Assembly: GCF_000600295.1 (NCBI RefSeq)
Contig: NZ_JEMG01000001.1
Coordinates: 2,096,477 to 2,160,476, forward strand
DNA from: Hylemonella gracilis str. Niagara R
Lineage (GTDB): Bacteria; Pseudomonadota; Gammaproteobacteria; Burkholderiales; Burkholderiaceae_C
DNA: 64,000 nucleotides
Reading direction: 5' to 3'
The notes under the pieces were generated by a model. That model had not been told where the DNA came from. It saw nothing but the letters and a program-made list of their open reading frames with translations, and did not search any database. Of this stretch, positions 23,968-33,168 are shown in pieces; within the stretch, counting starts at the first letter, position 1, and the number at the start of each line of letters is the position of its first letter. Position numbers and translations under genes: made by a program.

Positions 23968-23999
23968 ACCCGCATGTTTCCTAGACATGCGGGTTTTTT
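23968..23999 (+). terminator. Rho-independent terminator of the tRNA gene
   Basis: ACCCGCATGT (23968-23977) pairs perfectly with ACATGCGGGT (23985-23994) around a 7-base loop and runs into TTTTTT. It lies 35 bases after the tRNA 3' end. Confidence 0.9.
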
Positions 24000-24039
24000 G
24001 TTGTCCCGCGTTGTCTCGGGCATGCTGGCCACCTACCAA

Positions 24040-24265
24040 TGATTTGTTGGCATGTCTGATGGCATTTCCCAGCCACATGGCCTGCTTTTCGGCATCGAGG
24101 TCGAGCTTGTTTGGGTTGCCCCCGCCTCGTCTAGGTGGATTCGGTCTCATCCGACCGCAGGCACCTCTTCACTGTGTCGCGAGCCGGACCTGCATGGCTG
24201 GCGATCTTGCGGATGGATGTCTGCACTCGCAGTGCCCACGGCCCGATGACCACGGATCGGCTCTA
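24040..24265 (-). pseudogene. Remnant of an IS21-like transposase (IstA N-terminal part)
   Basis: The roughly 500 bases between the tRNA terminator and the Spy-like gene contain no intact gene. On the minus strand, one frame reads SIRKIASHAGPARDTVKRC, like the helix-turn-helix of IS21-family IstA, and stops at 24131-24133. A second frame immediately downstream reads PNKLDLDAEKQAMWL, resembling the PSKLDPFADKLAAWL segment that follows that helix in IstA. The two pieces are in different frames, and nothing resembling the catalytic domain follows. I infer a decayed, truncated insertion sequence near a tRNA gene; no IS ends were identified. Confidence 0.4.
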
Positions 24266-24313
24266 ACTCGCCTGACACGGTCAGTTGCCTGGGCAAGGGC
24301 AGGGCGGGTCAAT

Positions 24314-24343
24314 GAAAAGGCCCACGGATCATTTCCGTGGGCC
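24314..24343 (-). terminator. Terminator hairpin for the leftward Spy-like gene
   Basis: GGCCCACGGA (24319-24328) pairs with TCCGTGGGCC (24334-24343). On the minus strand the stem is followed by TTTTC, so it probably ends the transcript of the gene whose stop is at 24448. Confidence 0.65.
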
Positions 24344-24447
24344 TGGCTTGGTTCAAATGCGGCAGAGGAGATTTACCAGGGGGACGGTATATCTCGCCTT
24401 TGAAAAATGGAAGCCCCGTGAAACGATCGACAAGGCTCCTGCCTTCG

Positions 24448-24990
24448 TCAATACCCTCTCAAGCGGCCATAAAGTTCCACTTGCTCGTCCGTCAGCACGT
24501 CCATCATCTGCAAGTGGTAGCGCAGATGGGTCTCACGCAATCGCCCTTGTGCCATTGCAGACTGCGAGGTGGCTTCTGACAAAAGGCGCGCATCAATCTG
24601 CCTGTTCTTGAACAGCGTATCCAATGCCGTTTCCGCGGTGATCAGCGCTTCCCCCGCGGCACGGGCTTCCTCCTGCATCTGGGTGTGCAAGGTCTGGGTC
24701 TGCCGGCGTTGTTGTTCAGACAGTTTCAGCGGCTCCGCCAATTCCAGGACATGGCTGGGCCCCGGATAGCCATGGAGTTCGGCAGGCAGTGCCAGTGACA
24801 TGCCTTTGCCTGCGCGCAGATCCGCGATGTCCTGGTCCGACAGCGCCTTGATGGTGCGTGCCTGCATGCCTGCGTAAGGGCTGTGCTTGTGGTCTTGCCC
24901 GGCGCCATGGCCGGAATGGCTGTGCTGCGCTGATGCCGATGCCAGTAGCAACGCGCTGGCGAGCCCTGCGAGGAAGGTGTGCTGTTTCAT
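24448..24990 (-). CDS. Spy/CpxP-like periplasmic protein
   Basis: The 180-residue product begins with a signal peptide (MKQHTFLAGLASALLLASASA) followed by a His-rich segment, HSHSGHGAGQDHKHSPYAG. The rest is predicted helical and Gln/Glu/Arg-rich, with the LSEQQRRQTQTLHTQMQEEA and LTDEQVELY elements typical of the LTxxQ-type Spy/CpxP periplasmic chaperones and metal-responsive proteins. The ATG at 24990 is preferred because it gives the signal peptide. The His-rich head suggests metal binding. It lies alone, next to a tRNA and an IS remnant. Confidence 0.75.
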   Translation of the reverse strand: MKQHTFLAGLASALLLASASAQHSHSGHGAGQDHKHSPYAGMQARTIKALSDQDIADLRAGKGMSLALPAELHGYPGPSHVLELAEPLKLSEQQRRQTQTLHTQMQEEARAAGEALITAETALDTLFKNRQIDARLLSEATSQSAMAQGRLRETHLRYHLQMMDVLTDEQVELYGRLRGY

Positions 24991-25131
24991 GGCTGGAAAC
25001 TCCGAAGTAGGCAAGGATTCAGGTTGATGCGAGGAATCTGACGCCCAAGACTGGCTCGGTCGTGGACCATCCATCGGTTGGGGGCCTCTTACGCGGACGA
25101 TGAATGGTCACCTCAGACGCACCCTATCTGT

Positions 25132-26037
25132 TTACCTGCGTTCCCGCAATCGCAGGAGTCCTTCCGCCATCAGCAGAAGGATGGCGATCCAGATGGCCAG
25201 GTAGATCACCCATTGCCCCGCGTCGATGCGCTCCCCCAGCAGCAGGGAGATCAGCACCAGCACGGCGGGTTCCACATACCCCAGCAGGCCGAGCAGACCC
25301 ATGGGCAGGCCGCGACTGGAGAGGATGTAGAGCAGCAGGGCGCTGGCGCTGATCAGGCCCAGCAGGGGCACCAGTAGCAGTAGGGCGGGCCGATCCAGGT
25401 ACACATGCCAGCCCGAGCCGTCCACGCCGAAGGCGAACCAGGCCGCCACGGGCAGCATCAGCAGTTGGTCGAACCACAGACCACCCAGGTGGTTGGTGCG
25501 GAAATGCCGCCGCAGGACGAAATACACGGGGTAACCCAGCGCCACCAGCGCGGTGGGCCAGGCGAAATGGCCCGCGCGCCAAAGCTCGTACCCCACGCCC
25601 AGGCCGGCCGCCAACACCGCCGCGCGCAGCAGCACGCTGAGCTTTTCCCGGTAGATGAGGCGTCCCGCCAGCACCATGGTCAGCGGCAGCAGGAAGTAGC
25701 CCATGGCCACATCCAGTCCGTGGCGCGCCTGCGGCGCCCAGACGAAAAGCCAGAGCTGCACGCCCAGCAAGGCGGACGACAGCGGCAGCACCAGCCAAAG
25801 CAGGGGCTCTTGACGCAGGCGCGCCAGGGTCGTGCGCACCAGCAGCCAGGCGCGGCCGATGCCGCCCCAGCGCTCGCCCATGAGCAGGAAGGCCGTCATC
25901 ACGGGCCAGGTCATCAGCATGCGCCAGCCATACACCTCCGTGCCCGAGAGGGGGGCGAGCAAGGTGCTGAGGTAGTACATCAGCCCGAAGAGCAGGGAAG
26001 ACAGCAGGGAGAGCGTTACGCCCTGGCGGGTGGTCAT
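25132..26037 (-). CDS. RarD-like EamA family transporter
   Basis: This 301-residue polytopic inner-membrane protein of the drug/metabolite transporter superfamily has about ten hydrophobic helices in two EamA repeats. GVTLSLLSSLLFGLMYYLS starts the first helix, and GLLGYVEPAVLVLISLLLGERI is the characteristic end of repeat 2 in RarD proteins. The ATG at 26037 is chosen because it gives the usual RarD start. Substrate unknown; RarD proteins have been linked to resistance or metabolite export only loosely. Confidence 0.82.
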   Translation of the reverse strand: MTTRQGVTLSLLSSLLFGLMYYLSTLLAPLSGTEVYGWRMLMTWPVMTAFLLMGERWGGIGRAWLLVRTTLARLRQEPLLWLVLPLSSALLGVQLWLFVWAPQARHGLDVAMGYFLLPLTMVLAGRLIYREKLSVLLRAAVLAAGLGVGYELWRAGHFAWPTALVALGYPVYFVLRRHFRTNHLGGLWFDQLLMLPVAAWFAFGVDGSGWHVYLDRPALLLLVPLLGLISASALLLYILSSRGLPMGLLGLLGYVEPAVLVLISLLLGERIDAGQWVIYLAIWIAILLLMAEGLLRLRERR

Positions 26038-26179
26038 GGAGTGAAAAGAGGGCAAACGAAAAAAGCGGCGCGAAGTGCGCCGCCAGCAGCAGACCGAAGG
26101 GTTTGTGTCGAGCTGGGGAGGGATTATCCAGGCGCTGACGGCGAGGTCAGCGCCGGTGGACGCAGGGCAGGGCAGGGGT

Positions 26180-27094
26180 TCAGTTCTTGGGCGCTTGCCG
26201 CACCAGGGTCATCGCCGAGGCGATCAGGGCCGAAACCTCGCTCATATTGCCAGGGATGATCAGCGTGGTGCTGGCGTCGGCGGCCACCTGCCCGTAGGCG
26301 TCGACGGCTTTTTCGGCCACCTTGAGCTGCACGGCCTGTTCGCCGCCGGGCTGGCGGATGGCAGCGGCCACGCGCGCGATGGCTTCGGCCGTCGCCTCGG
26401 CCACGGCGGTGATGGACGCCGCCTCGCCCTGGGCCTTGTTGATGATGGACTGTTTTTCGCCCTCGGAACGCGCGATGTAGGCTTCACGTTCGCCCGTGGC
26501 GATGTTGATCTGTTCCTGTCGCCGGCCCTCGGACGCGGCGATCAGCGCGCGCTTTTCGCGTTCGGCGGTGATCTGGGACTGCATGGCCAGCAGGATTTCC
26601 TTGGGCGGTGTCAGGTCCTTGATTTCGTAGCGCAGAACCTTGACGCCCCAGTTCAGCGCGGCCTCGTCGATGGCCGAAACCACCTGGGCATTGATGATGT
26701 CGCGTTCCTCGAAGGTCTTGTCGAGTTCCAGCTTGCCGATCACGCTGCGCAGCGTGGTCTGCGCGAGCTGGGTCACGGCCACGATGTAGTTGGAGGAACC
26801 GTAGCTCGCGCGCATGGGGTCGGTGACCTGAAAGTAGAGGATGCCGTCCACCTGCAGCTGCGTGTTGTCGCGCGTGATGCAGACCTGGCTGGGCACGTCG
26901 AGCGGAATTTCCTTCAGGCTGTGCTTGTAGGCCACCTTGTCGATGAAGGGAAAAATGAAGTTCAAACCGGGTGTCAACGCGCCGTGGTACTTGCCCAGGC
27001 GTTCGACGACCCAGGCATTTTGCTGTGGCACGACCTTGACCGAGCGGCTGATGAAGATGACGGCGATGACGAGCAGGACGATGGCTATTTCCAT
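26180..27094 (-). CDS. Paraslipin, SPFH/Band 7 membrane protein (QmcA-like)
   Basis: The 304-residue protein has one N-terminal membrane helix (IAIVLLVIAVIFI) followed by an SPFH domain (about residues 20-190: PQQNAWVVERLGKYHGALTPGLNF, DVPSQVCITRDN) and a coiled-coil Ala/Glu/Arg-rich region (TAEREKRALIAASEG). Such proteins form membrane-organising oligomers and work with NfeD partners. Here the nfeD gene lies directly upstream on the same strand, 49 bases away, confirming the pairing. Confidence 0.92.
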   Translation of the reverse strand: MEIAIVLLVIAVIFISRSVKVVPQQNAWVVERLGKYHGALTPGLNFIFPFIDKVAYKHSLKEIPLDVPSQVCITRDNTQLQVDGILYFQVTDPMRASYGSSNYIVAVTQLAQTTLRSVIGKLELDKTFEERDIINAQVVSAIDEAALNWGVKVLRYEIKDLTPPKEILLAMQSQITAEREKRALIAASEGRRQEQINIATGEREAYIARSEGEKQSIINKAQGEAASITAVAEATAEAIARVAAAIRQPGGEQAVQLKVAEKAVDAYGQVAADASTTLIIPGNMSEVSALIASAMTLVRQAPKN

Positions 27095-27143
27095 TGGGGA
27101 CTTTCAGTGTTACAGGGCGTGGTCGCGTTGATCGGCGGGGTGT

Positions 27144-27593
27144 TCAGGGCGCGGGCGCATCGTCATCGCGTCTTTTCAGCAGCAATCGGTTGCCACGCAC
27201 TTCGACAATGCGGTAGAGCCCGGGTGTCTGGGCCTCCTGGGGATGGGCGGTGGCGGCCGACCAACTGGCGCCTCGGTATTTCACGCGGGCCGTGCCGTCG
27301 GTGTCCCATCGCTGGACCTGCACTGTTTCACCGATGTCCAGGTTCACATCCCGGTTGGCGTTGGCGCGCGAGGTGGTGCGCGCGCGGCGGCGCAGGCGGT
27401 ACCAGACCAGCACGGCCAGCGCGCCGACCAGTGCCGCGCTGGTGATCTGGCCGCTGGCCGGCAACCCGGCGTGCGTGGCCAGGGCACCGGCGGCCACGCC
27501 CAGGGCCAGCATCAGCAGGTAGAAGGTGCCACTCAGCAATTCGGCCGCGACCAGGATGCCGGTGGCCAGCCACCAGAGGGTTGAATCCGCCAT
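27144..27593 (-). CDS. NfeD family protein
   Basis: The 149-residue short-form NfeD protein has two to three hydrophobic helices (residues 6-45 and 50-66) and a C-terminal OB-fold domain (VNLDIGETVQVQRWDTDGTARVKYRGASW). It is the first gene of the leftward pair with the paraslipin, the standard partner arrangement. It starts 96 bases from the divergent decarboxylase gene. Confidence 0.9.
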   Translation of the reverse strand: MADSTLWWLATGILVAAELLSGTFYLLMLALGVAAGALATHAGLPASGQITSAALVGALAVLVWYRLRRRARTTSRANANRDVNLDIGETVQVQRWDTDGTARVKYRGASWSAATAHPQEAQTPGLYRIVEVRGNRLLLKRRDDDAPAP

Positions 27594-27689
27594 GGACTTT
27601 TCCTTGTGTTCCAATTCGGTTTGTTCGATCCTCATTGTGCGGCAACGCGACGGGGCGCTCGTGATATCCCTACACATGACATTTCGCGT

Positions 27690-29966
27690 ATGAAATTCCG
27701 TTTCCCCATTGTCATCATTGACGAAGACTTCCGTTCCGAAAACACCTCCGGCCTGGGCATCCGGGCGTTGGCCGAAGCCATCGAAAAAGAGGGTTTCGAG
27801 GTTCTGGGTGTGACGAGTTATGGTGATCTGTCGCAATTCGCCCAGCAGCAGAGTCGCGCCAGCGCCTTCATCCTGTCCATCGACGACGAGGAATTCGCGC
27901 TGGCCACGGATGTGACGGTCGCCCCCGCCGTGCAGAACCTGCGCCGCTTCATCGAGGAAGTTCGGCGCAAGAACGCCGACGTGCCCATCTACATCTACGG
28001 CGAGACCAAGACCAGCCGGCACCTGCCCAACGACATCCTGCGCGAGTTGCACGGCTTCATCCACATGTACGAAGACACGCCGGAGTTCATGGCGCGCCAC
28101 ATCATCCGCGAGGCCAAGAGTTACCTGGAAGGCGTGCAGCCGCCGTTCTTCAAGGCCTTGCTGGATTACGCCGAGGACGGGTCGTACTCCTGGCACTGCC
28201 CCGGCCATTCGGGTGGTGTGGCCTTCCTCAAGAGCCCGGTGGGCCAGATGTACCACCAGTTTTACGGCGAGAACATGCTGCGCGCCGATGTGTGCAACGC
28301 GGTGGAGGAACTCGGCCAACTGCTGGACCACAACGGTGCCATCGGCGAGAGCGAGCGCAATGCCGCGCGCATCTTCAATGCCGATCACTGCTATTTCGTG
28401 ACCAACGGCACCAGCACCAGCAACAAGATTGTCTGGCACCACACCGTGGCGCCAGGCGATGTGGTGGTGGTGGACCGCAACTGCCACAAGAGCATCCTGC
28501 ACGCCATCATCATGACCGGCGCCATTCCGGTCTTTCTCAAGCCCACGCGCAACCACTACGGCATCATCGGACCGATTCCGCAGAGCGAGTTCGAGCCTGC
28601 CGCCATCCAGGCCAAGATCAAGGCCAATCCGCTCCTGAAGGGGGTCGATGAAAAATCGGTGCGACCGCGCGTGATGACGCTCACGCAGTCTACTTACGAT
28701 GGCGTGCTCTACAACACCGAGACCATCAAGAGCCTGCTTGACGGTTACGTGGACAACCTCCACTTCGACGAAGCCTGGCTGCCTCACGCGGCATTCCACC
28801 CCTTCTACGGGCGCTACCACGCCATGGGCAAGAAGCGCGCGCGGCCCAAGAATTCGGTGGTCTATTCCACCCAGTCCATCCACAAGCTGCTGGCCGGCAT
28901 CAGCCAGGCCAGCCATGTGCTGGTGCAGGACGCGGAGAACCAGAAACTGGACCATCACCTCTTCAACGAGGCCTACCTGATGCACACCAGCACCAGCCCG
29001 CAGTACAGCATCATCGCCAGCTGCGACGTGGCCGCGGCGATGATGGAGCCGCCCGGCGGGCGCGCGCTGGTGGAGGAAAGCATCATCGAATCGCTGGACT
29101 TCCGTCGCGCCATGCGCAAGGTGGCCGAGGAGTATGGCAAGGACTGGTGGTTCAAGGTCTGGGGCCCGGAAGGGCAGACCGAGGAGGGTATGGGCACCGC
29201 GGAGGACTGGATCATCCGCAGCGATGGCCGGTCCGCGAAGAGCAAGTGGCACGGCTTCGGCCAGCTGGCCGATGGCTTCAACATGCTGGACCCGATCAAG
29301 GCCACCATCGTCACGCCCGGCCTGAACCTGGATGGCAAGTTCGACAAGACCGGCATTCCGGCGGCCATCGTGACCAAGTTCCTGGCCGAGCACGGCGTGG
29401 TGGTCGAGAAGACGGGGCTCTACAGCTTCTTCATCATGTTCACCATCGGCATCACCAAGGGCCGCTGGAACACCTTGCTGACGGCCTTGCAGCAGTTCAA
29501 GGACGACTACGACAAGAACCAACCCATGTGGCGCATCATGCCGGAGTTCTGTCAGAAGCACCCGCGCTACGAGCGCATGGGCCTGCGCGACCTCTGCCAC
29601 TTCGTCCACGAGATGTACGCCAACTACGACATCGCGCGCCTGACGACGGAGATGTACCTGAGCGACCTGTTGCCGGCGATGAAACCCAGCGACGCCTACG
29701 CGCACATCGCCCACCGCCGCACCGAGCGCGTGGAAATAGACGAACTGGAAGGCCGCGTCACGGTCGGCTTGATCACGCCGTACCCGCCCGGCATCCCGCT
29801 GCTGATCCCGGGCGAGGTGTTCAACAGGAAAATCGTGGACTACCTCAAGTTCGCGCGCAAGTTCAACCAGGAGTGCCCGGGTTTCGAGACCGACATCCAC
29901 GGGCTCGTGGAAGTCAAGGACGCGACCGGGAACAAGCGCTATTTCGCGGACTGCGTGCAGGCCTGA
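27690..29966 (+). CDS. Biodegradative-type arginine/lysine/ornithine decarboxylase
   Basis: The 758-residue cytoplasmic PLP enzyme decarboxylates a basic amino acid, consuming a proton and yielding CO2 and a polyamine-type product. It has the N-terminal wing domain (DEDFRSENTSGLGIRALAEAIE), the large fold-type I domain with HCPGHSGGVAF and the PLP lysine K399 in STQSIHKLL, and a C-terminal domain with PYPPGIPLLIPGE. The start at 27690 gives the conserved MKFRFPIVIIDEDF. It matches the AdiA/CadA/SpeF family, but the substrate cannot be told from sequence. No antiporter gene is adjacent, so a complete acid-resistance couple is not seen here. Confidence 0.93.
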   Translation: MKFRFPIVIIDEDFRSENTSGLGIRALAEAIEKEGFEVLGVTSYGDLSQFAQQQSRASAFILSIDDEEFALATDVTVAPAVQNLRRFIEEVRRKNADVPIYIYGETKTSRHLPNDILRELHGFIHMYEDTPEFMARHIIREAKSYLEGVQPPFFKALLDYAEDGSYSWHCPGHSGGVAFLKSPVGQMYHQFYGENMLRADVCNAVEELGQLLDHNGAIGESERNAARIFNADHCYFVTNGTSTSNKIVWHHTVAPGDVVVVDRNCHKSILHAIIMTGAIPVFLKPTRNHYGIIGPIPQSEFEPAAIQAKIKANPLLKGVDEKSVRPRVMTLTQSTYDGVLYNTETIKSLLDGYVDNLHFDEAWLPHAAFHPFYGRYHAMGKKRARPKNSVVYSTQSIHKLLAGISQASHVLVQDAENQKLDHHLFNEAYLMHTSTSPQYSIIASCDVAAAMMEPPGGRALVEESIIESLDFRRAMRKVAEEYGKDWWFKVWGPEGQTEEGMGTAEDWIIRSDGRSAKSKWHGFGQLADGFNMLDPIKATIVTPGLNLDGKFDKTGIPAAIVTKFLAEHGVVVEKTGLYSFFIMFTIGITKGRWNTLLTALQQFKDDYDKNQPMWRIMPEFCQKHPRYERMGLRDLCHFVHEMYANYDIARLTTEMYLSDLLPAMKPSDAYAHIAHRRTERVEIDELEGRVTVGLITPYPPGIPLLIPGEVFNRKIVDYLKFARKFNQECPGFETDIHGLVEVKDATGNKRYFADCVQA

Positions 29967-29987
29967 TGCGGGTGCCGATGCGCGTGG

Positions 29988-30962
29988 TCAGCGCGGCGCC
30001 GTGCTGGCCTGCGCAGAGCCGGCACGGCATTCACCCGGCGTCATGCCGTAACGCTGCTTGAAACGCCGGTAGAAGGTCGACACCTCGCCGAAGCCGGCTT
30101 CGAAGCCGATCTCGACTGTGCTGAGGTGTTGGCAGGCAGCCTCGTGCAGCAACGCCCGTGCACGTTCCAGCCGTGCCTGCGTGAGGAACTCATGGAAACT
30201 GAGGTCCGAGAGCGCGAAGAGTTCGTGCAGGGTGCGCACCGACATGCCGAAAGCGCTGGCGACGCGCTCGGGGCTCAGATCCATCTCTCGCGCGCGCTGC
30301 GCCACCTCCCTTTGGACGCGCGCAAGCAAGGCCCTGCGGCGGGCACGGCGCACCGATTCCTGCGTTTCAGACGGAGCACCGACGACGCCGGCCACCAGCA
30401 TGTGCAGCGTCTCCAGGGCCAGTTCCAAATTCGCCGTGGACAGGCCTGCGTGGTGATGCAGCAGGCCGTCGAGCCAGTGGGTTATGAGTTCGCGTTCCGA
30501 GCAGTCCTTATCGATCCGTTGCATCGCCAGTCCGGATGATCCCAGCCGCAGCCGCGCCTGGAGTCGGCGGCGCGGGACACGCCAGAGCCGGAAATCAAAC
30601 AGCCGGTCCGTGCCCGTGCTGAAGGGGATGTTCGGGTCGGCGATGACCATGTCGCCGGACTCCAGGACGCAGTGGCGGCTTTGCTGCTCGAACCAGACGC
30701 GGCCTTGTCCCTGCAGGTAGATGTAATAGGTATCGCCGGGCTGTTCATCGATGTCCCGCTGGCTGCGTCGCACCAGATGACCATCGCACCGGATGTCGGT
30801 CACGTCCAGTCCGCCCTGCCTGTGCCGACTGATGCTGCCCTGAAACGTTCCACGCGTCCGATGTTCGGGCGTGAGTGCGTAGACATGCTGCGAGCAGGCC
30901 TCACGCCATTGCTCGAAGCGCTGGGTCTGGGGCAGGTCGTCGGTGGACCATCGCATGAACAT
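29988..30962 (-). CDS. AraC family transcriptional regulator
   Basis: The 324-residue protein has an N-terminal AraC-binding-like domain (MRWSTDDLPQTQRFEQWREA, and a cupin-like ESGDMVIADPNIPF) and a C-terminal double helix-turn-helix (RVASAFGMSVRTLHELF and VEIGFEAGFGEVSTFYRRFKQRYGMTP). The ATG at 30962 has a GAGGA ribosome site five bases before it; the ATG at 31019 has none. It converges on the decarboxylase gene with 21 bases between stops. The regulated genes are not evident. Confidence 0.88.
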   Translation of the reverse strand: MFMRWSTDDLPQTQRFEQWREACSQHVYALTPEHRTRGTFQGSISRHRQGGLDVTDIRCDGHLVRRSQRDIDEQPGDTYYIYLQGQGRVWFEQQSRHCVLESGDMVIADPNIPFSTGTDRLFDFRLWRVPRRRLQARLRLGSSGLAMQRIDKDCSERELITHWLDGLLHHHAGLSTANLELALETLHMLVAGVVGAPSETQESVRRARRRALLARVQREVAQRAREMDLSPERVASAFGMSVRTLHELFALSDLSFHEFLTQARLERARALLHEAACQHLSTVEIGFEAGFGEVSTFYRRFKQRYGMTPGECRAGSAQASTAPR

Positions 30963-31174
30963 GGTGTCCTCGGGGCGATCGGGAGGTGCGCGAGCTGGGA
31001 CCGCTGTCATCTTCGCCATCGGTGTCCCGTGCCGAACGGATTATCCAATAGGGGCCAACGCCAGTGCCCCGGGGTGTACCCGAGCGGCTGGATCGAATTC
31101 AGCACTTCAAGAATTCGCGCTTCACACCGATGCAGTTGCTTTCGTGCAAGCATGCCTCGACCTACGATGGCCCG

Positions 31175-32110
31175 ATGAACTTCGCACTCAGGCCTCCTTC
31201 AAAGCGCTGCGTGGTCGCCGTCTTGATGCTTTGCATGCTGGCCATAGCAACCGTCTCGGCGTGGTCGCAGAACCAGCCGCCGCGCCTGCTGCTCGCTGGC
31301 GAATACCGCCCTGACGCGCAGCCCAGCCTGCATTTGCCGGACTACTGGGTCAGCGAAAAATTCGATGGTGTGCGCGCCCGCTGGGATGGGCACCAATTGG
31401 TTTCGCGCGGTGGCCACCGCATCCACGCACCCACCTGGTTCACCCATGGGTGGCCGGACCAGGCCATGGACGGCGAACTCTGGGGAGGTCGGGGCCAATT
31501 CGAAGAAACCGCGGGCACGGTCGCGCGCATCACGCCCGAGAACAGCGCCTGGAAACGACTGCGCTTCATGGTGTTTGACCTGCCAGACCATGGCGGCTCC
31601 TTCACCGAACGCGTGGCGGCCATGACGGCCCTGCGGGAAGGCTTGCGCGGTACACCTTCCAGCACCTGGTTGCAGATCGTCGAACAACGCCGGGTGGGCA
31701 CGCAGGCCGAGCTGGACCGCCTGCTGGATGCGACGGTACAGGCTGGCGGCGAGGGCTTGATGCTGCACCGGGGCGAGGCGAGGTACCGGGCTGGACGAGG
31801 CGACGACCTGCTCAAGGTCAAGCCCTTCCAGGATGCCGAGGCCCAGGTGCTGTCCCATCTGCCGGGTCGGGGGCGCCACACGGGGCGCATGGGCGCGCTG
31901 CTGGTGCAGACCCCCGATGGCCGGCGCTTTCGCCTGGGCACGGGCTTCAGCGATGCGCAACGCACGCATCCACCGCCACCCGGCAGCTGGGTCAGCTACC
32001 GCTACCGGGGCCTGACGGCGGATGGCCTGCCACGGTTCGCCGCCTTCCTGCGCGTGCGCGCCGATGCCGAACTCATGTTGCCGGCGTCGGACGAGGCCGC
32101 ACGCCGCTGA
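31175..32110 (+). CDS. Exported ATP-dependent DNA ligase (LigE-like)
   Basis: The 311-residue protein is a minimal ATP-dependent DNA ligase with an apparent N-terminal signal peptide or anchor (VAVLMLCMLAIATVSAWSQ, residues 12-30). The adenylation motif SEKFDGVRARWDG holds the catalytic lysine, MDGEL is motif III, GGEGLMLH is motif IV and DDLLKVKP is motif V. A C-terminal OB-fold follows. Such small ligases occur in proteobacteria alongside the essential NAD-dependent ligase and are thought to act in the periplasm, perhaps on incoming DNA. The start at 31175 places the signal sequence at the N-terminus. Confidence 0.85.
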   Translation: MNFALRPPSKRCVVAVLMLCMLAIATVSAWSQNQPPRLLLAGEYRPDAQPSLHLPDYWVSEKFDGVRARWDGHQLVSRGGHRIHAPTWFTHGWPDQAMDGELWGGRGQFEETAGTVARITPENSAWKRLRFMVFDLPDHGGSFTERVAAMTALREGLRGTPSSTWLQIVEQRRVGTQAELDRLLDATVQAGGEGLMLHRGEARYRAGRGDDLLKVKPFQDAEAQVLSHLPGRGRHTGRMGALLVQTPDGRRFRLGTGFSDAQRTHPPPPGSWVSYRYRGLTADGLPRFAAFLRVRADAELMLPASDEAARR

Positions 32111-32223
32111 AGTCACAGGCACGAATCCGCGCCCATTGCGCATCCATGCGGCGCGCGATGCGAAGACAGGGTTGCTGCAGGTGCCGAAGATGCAAGGCTT
32201 CATTCCACCCTGGCTTTGTGACC

Positions 32224-33168
32224 ATGTCGACTTCCTCACCACGACAGACCGCCCTCCCTGATTCCCATCCCTGTCCCCTGGCGCTGGTGCTTGGCAGCGG
32301 GGGCGTGCGCAGTGTCGCCGCGCTGGGCATCGTGGAACAACTGGCCCTCGAAGGCATCCGGCCCGATCTGGTCGTCGGTTGCAGCTCGGGCGCGCTGTTT
32401 GGCGCGCAGATCGCCTGCGGCATGCATGGCGAACGCGCGCTGCGCCTGGCCACCACGCTCTGGTCTGCCGAGCTGACGCAGCAGCGGCGCTGGCGCGCTT
32501 ACGCTCAGATGCTCATGCCTGGCTTGGCGGGGTTCGGTCCGGATTTCGCCTTGCGTGACGATCGTCTGATCGTGCGGCGCATCCAGCAGGCCTTCGGCGA
32601 TACCTTGCTGGAACAGTTGCCCACGCCCTTGCGGGTGGCTGTGACGGAGGCCGCCACCGGCCAGCCGGTGACACTCGCGCAAGGCCGGCTGGTGGACGCC
32701 TTGCGCGCCAGCATGGCCGTGCCCATCCTCTTTCCTCCGGTAGCCATCGACGGGCGGCACCTGGTGGACGGGGTCCTGTCCGACCCATTGCCCATCGCAG
32801 CCGCGCCCGAAGCACGCCTGATCCTGACATTGGGTTTCCAGGGCGGCATGCCGCGTCGCGTTGACCGCTTGTCACGCCTGGTGGCGCGTACCAGCACCAC
32901 CTTGATCAACAACCTGATGCAGGCCCGGGTCGAGGCCACGCAAGCCCGGGGGCAGCAGGTGATCCATCTTGAGCTTGCGCTAGATCGCCATGTCGGCCTC
33001 TGGGACACATCGGCCCTGCCTTATTTGTACGAAGCCGGCCAGCGCGCCGTCGCTCAGCGTCTGCACGACATCCAGGTCGCGCTGCACTCATCACACGCCG
33101 TGGATCAGCCCACGCGCGCTGGAGCCGGGCCGTCACACGATGGAACCCGCGTGAGTGCGGTCATCTGA
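32224..33168 (+). CDS. Patatin-like phospholipase (RssA-like)
   Basis: The 314-residue product is a short patatin with an oxyanion loop GSGGVRS, nucleophile motif GCSSGA (Ser near residue 60) and DGVLSDPLP supplying the catalytic Asp. This order and size match the RssA/YchK-type esterases. No signal peptide is seen. It sits between the exported ligase and the rstB end, converging with rstB by an 8-base overlap. The substrate is unknown. Confidence 0.82.
   Translation: MSTSSPRQTALPDSHPCPLALVLGSGGVRSVAALGIVEQLALEGIRPDLVVGCSSGALFGAQIACGMHGERALRLATTLWSAELTQQRRWRAYAQMLMPGLAGFGPDFALRDDRLIVRRIQQAFGDTLLEQLPTPLRVAVTEAATGQPVTLAQGRLVDALRASMAVPILFPPVAIDGRHLVDGVLSDPLPIAAAPEARLILTLGFQGGMPRRVDRLSRLVARTSTTLINNLMQARVEATQARGQQVIHLELALDRHVGLWDTSALPYLYEAGQRAVAQRLHDIQVALHSSHAVDQPTRAGAGPSHDGTRVSAVI

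Noticed and set aside
27144-29900. Minus-strand frame of about 900 codons ending in the NfeD protein
   Set aside because: Only the last 149 codons are real (NfeD, from 27593). The rest is antisense to the decarboxylase.
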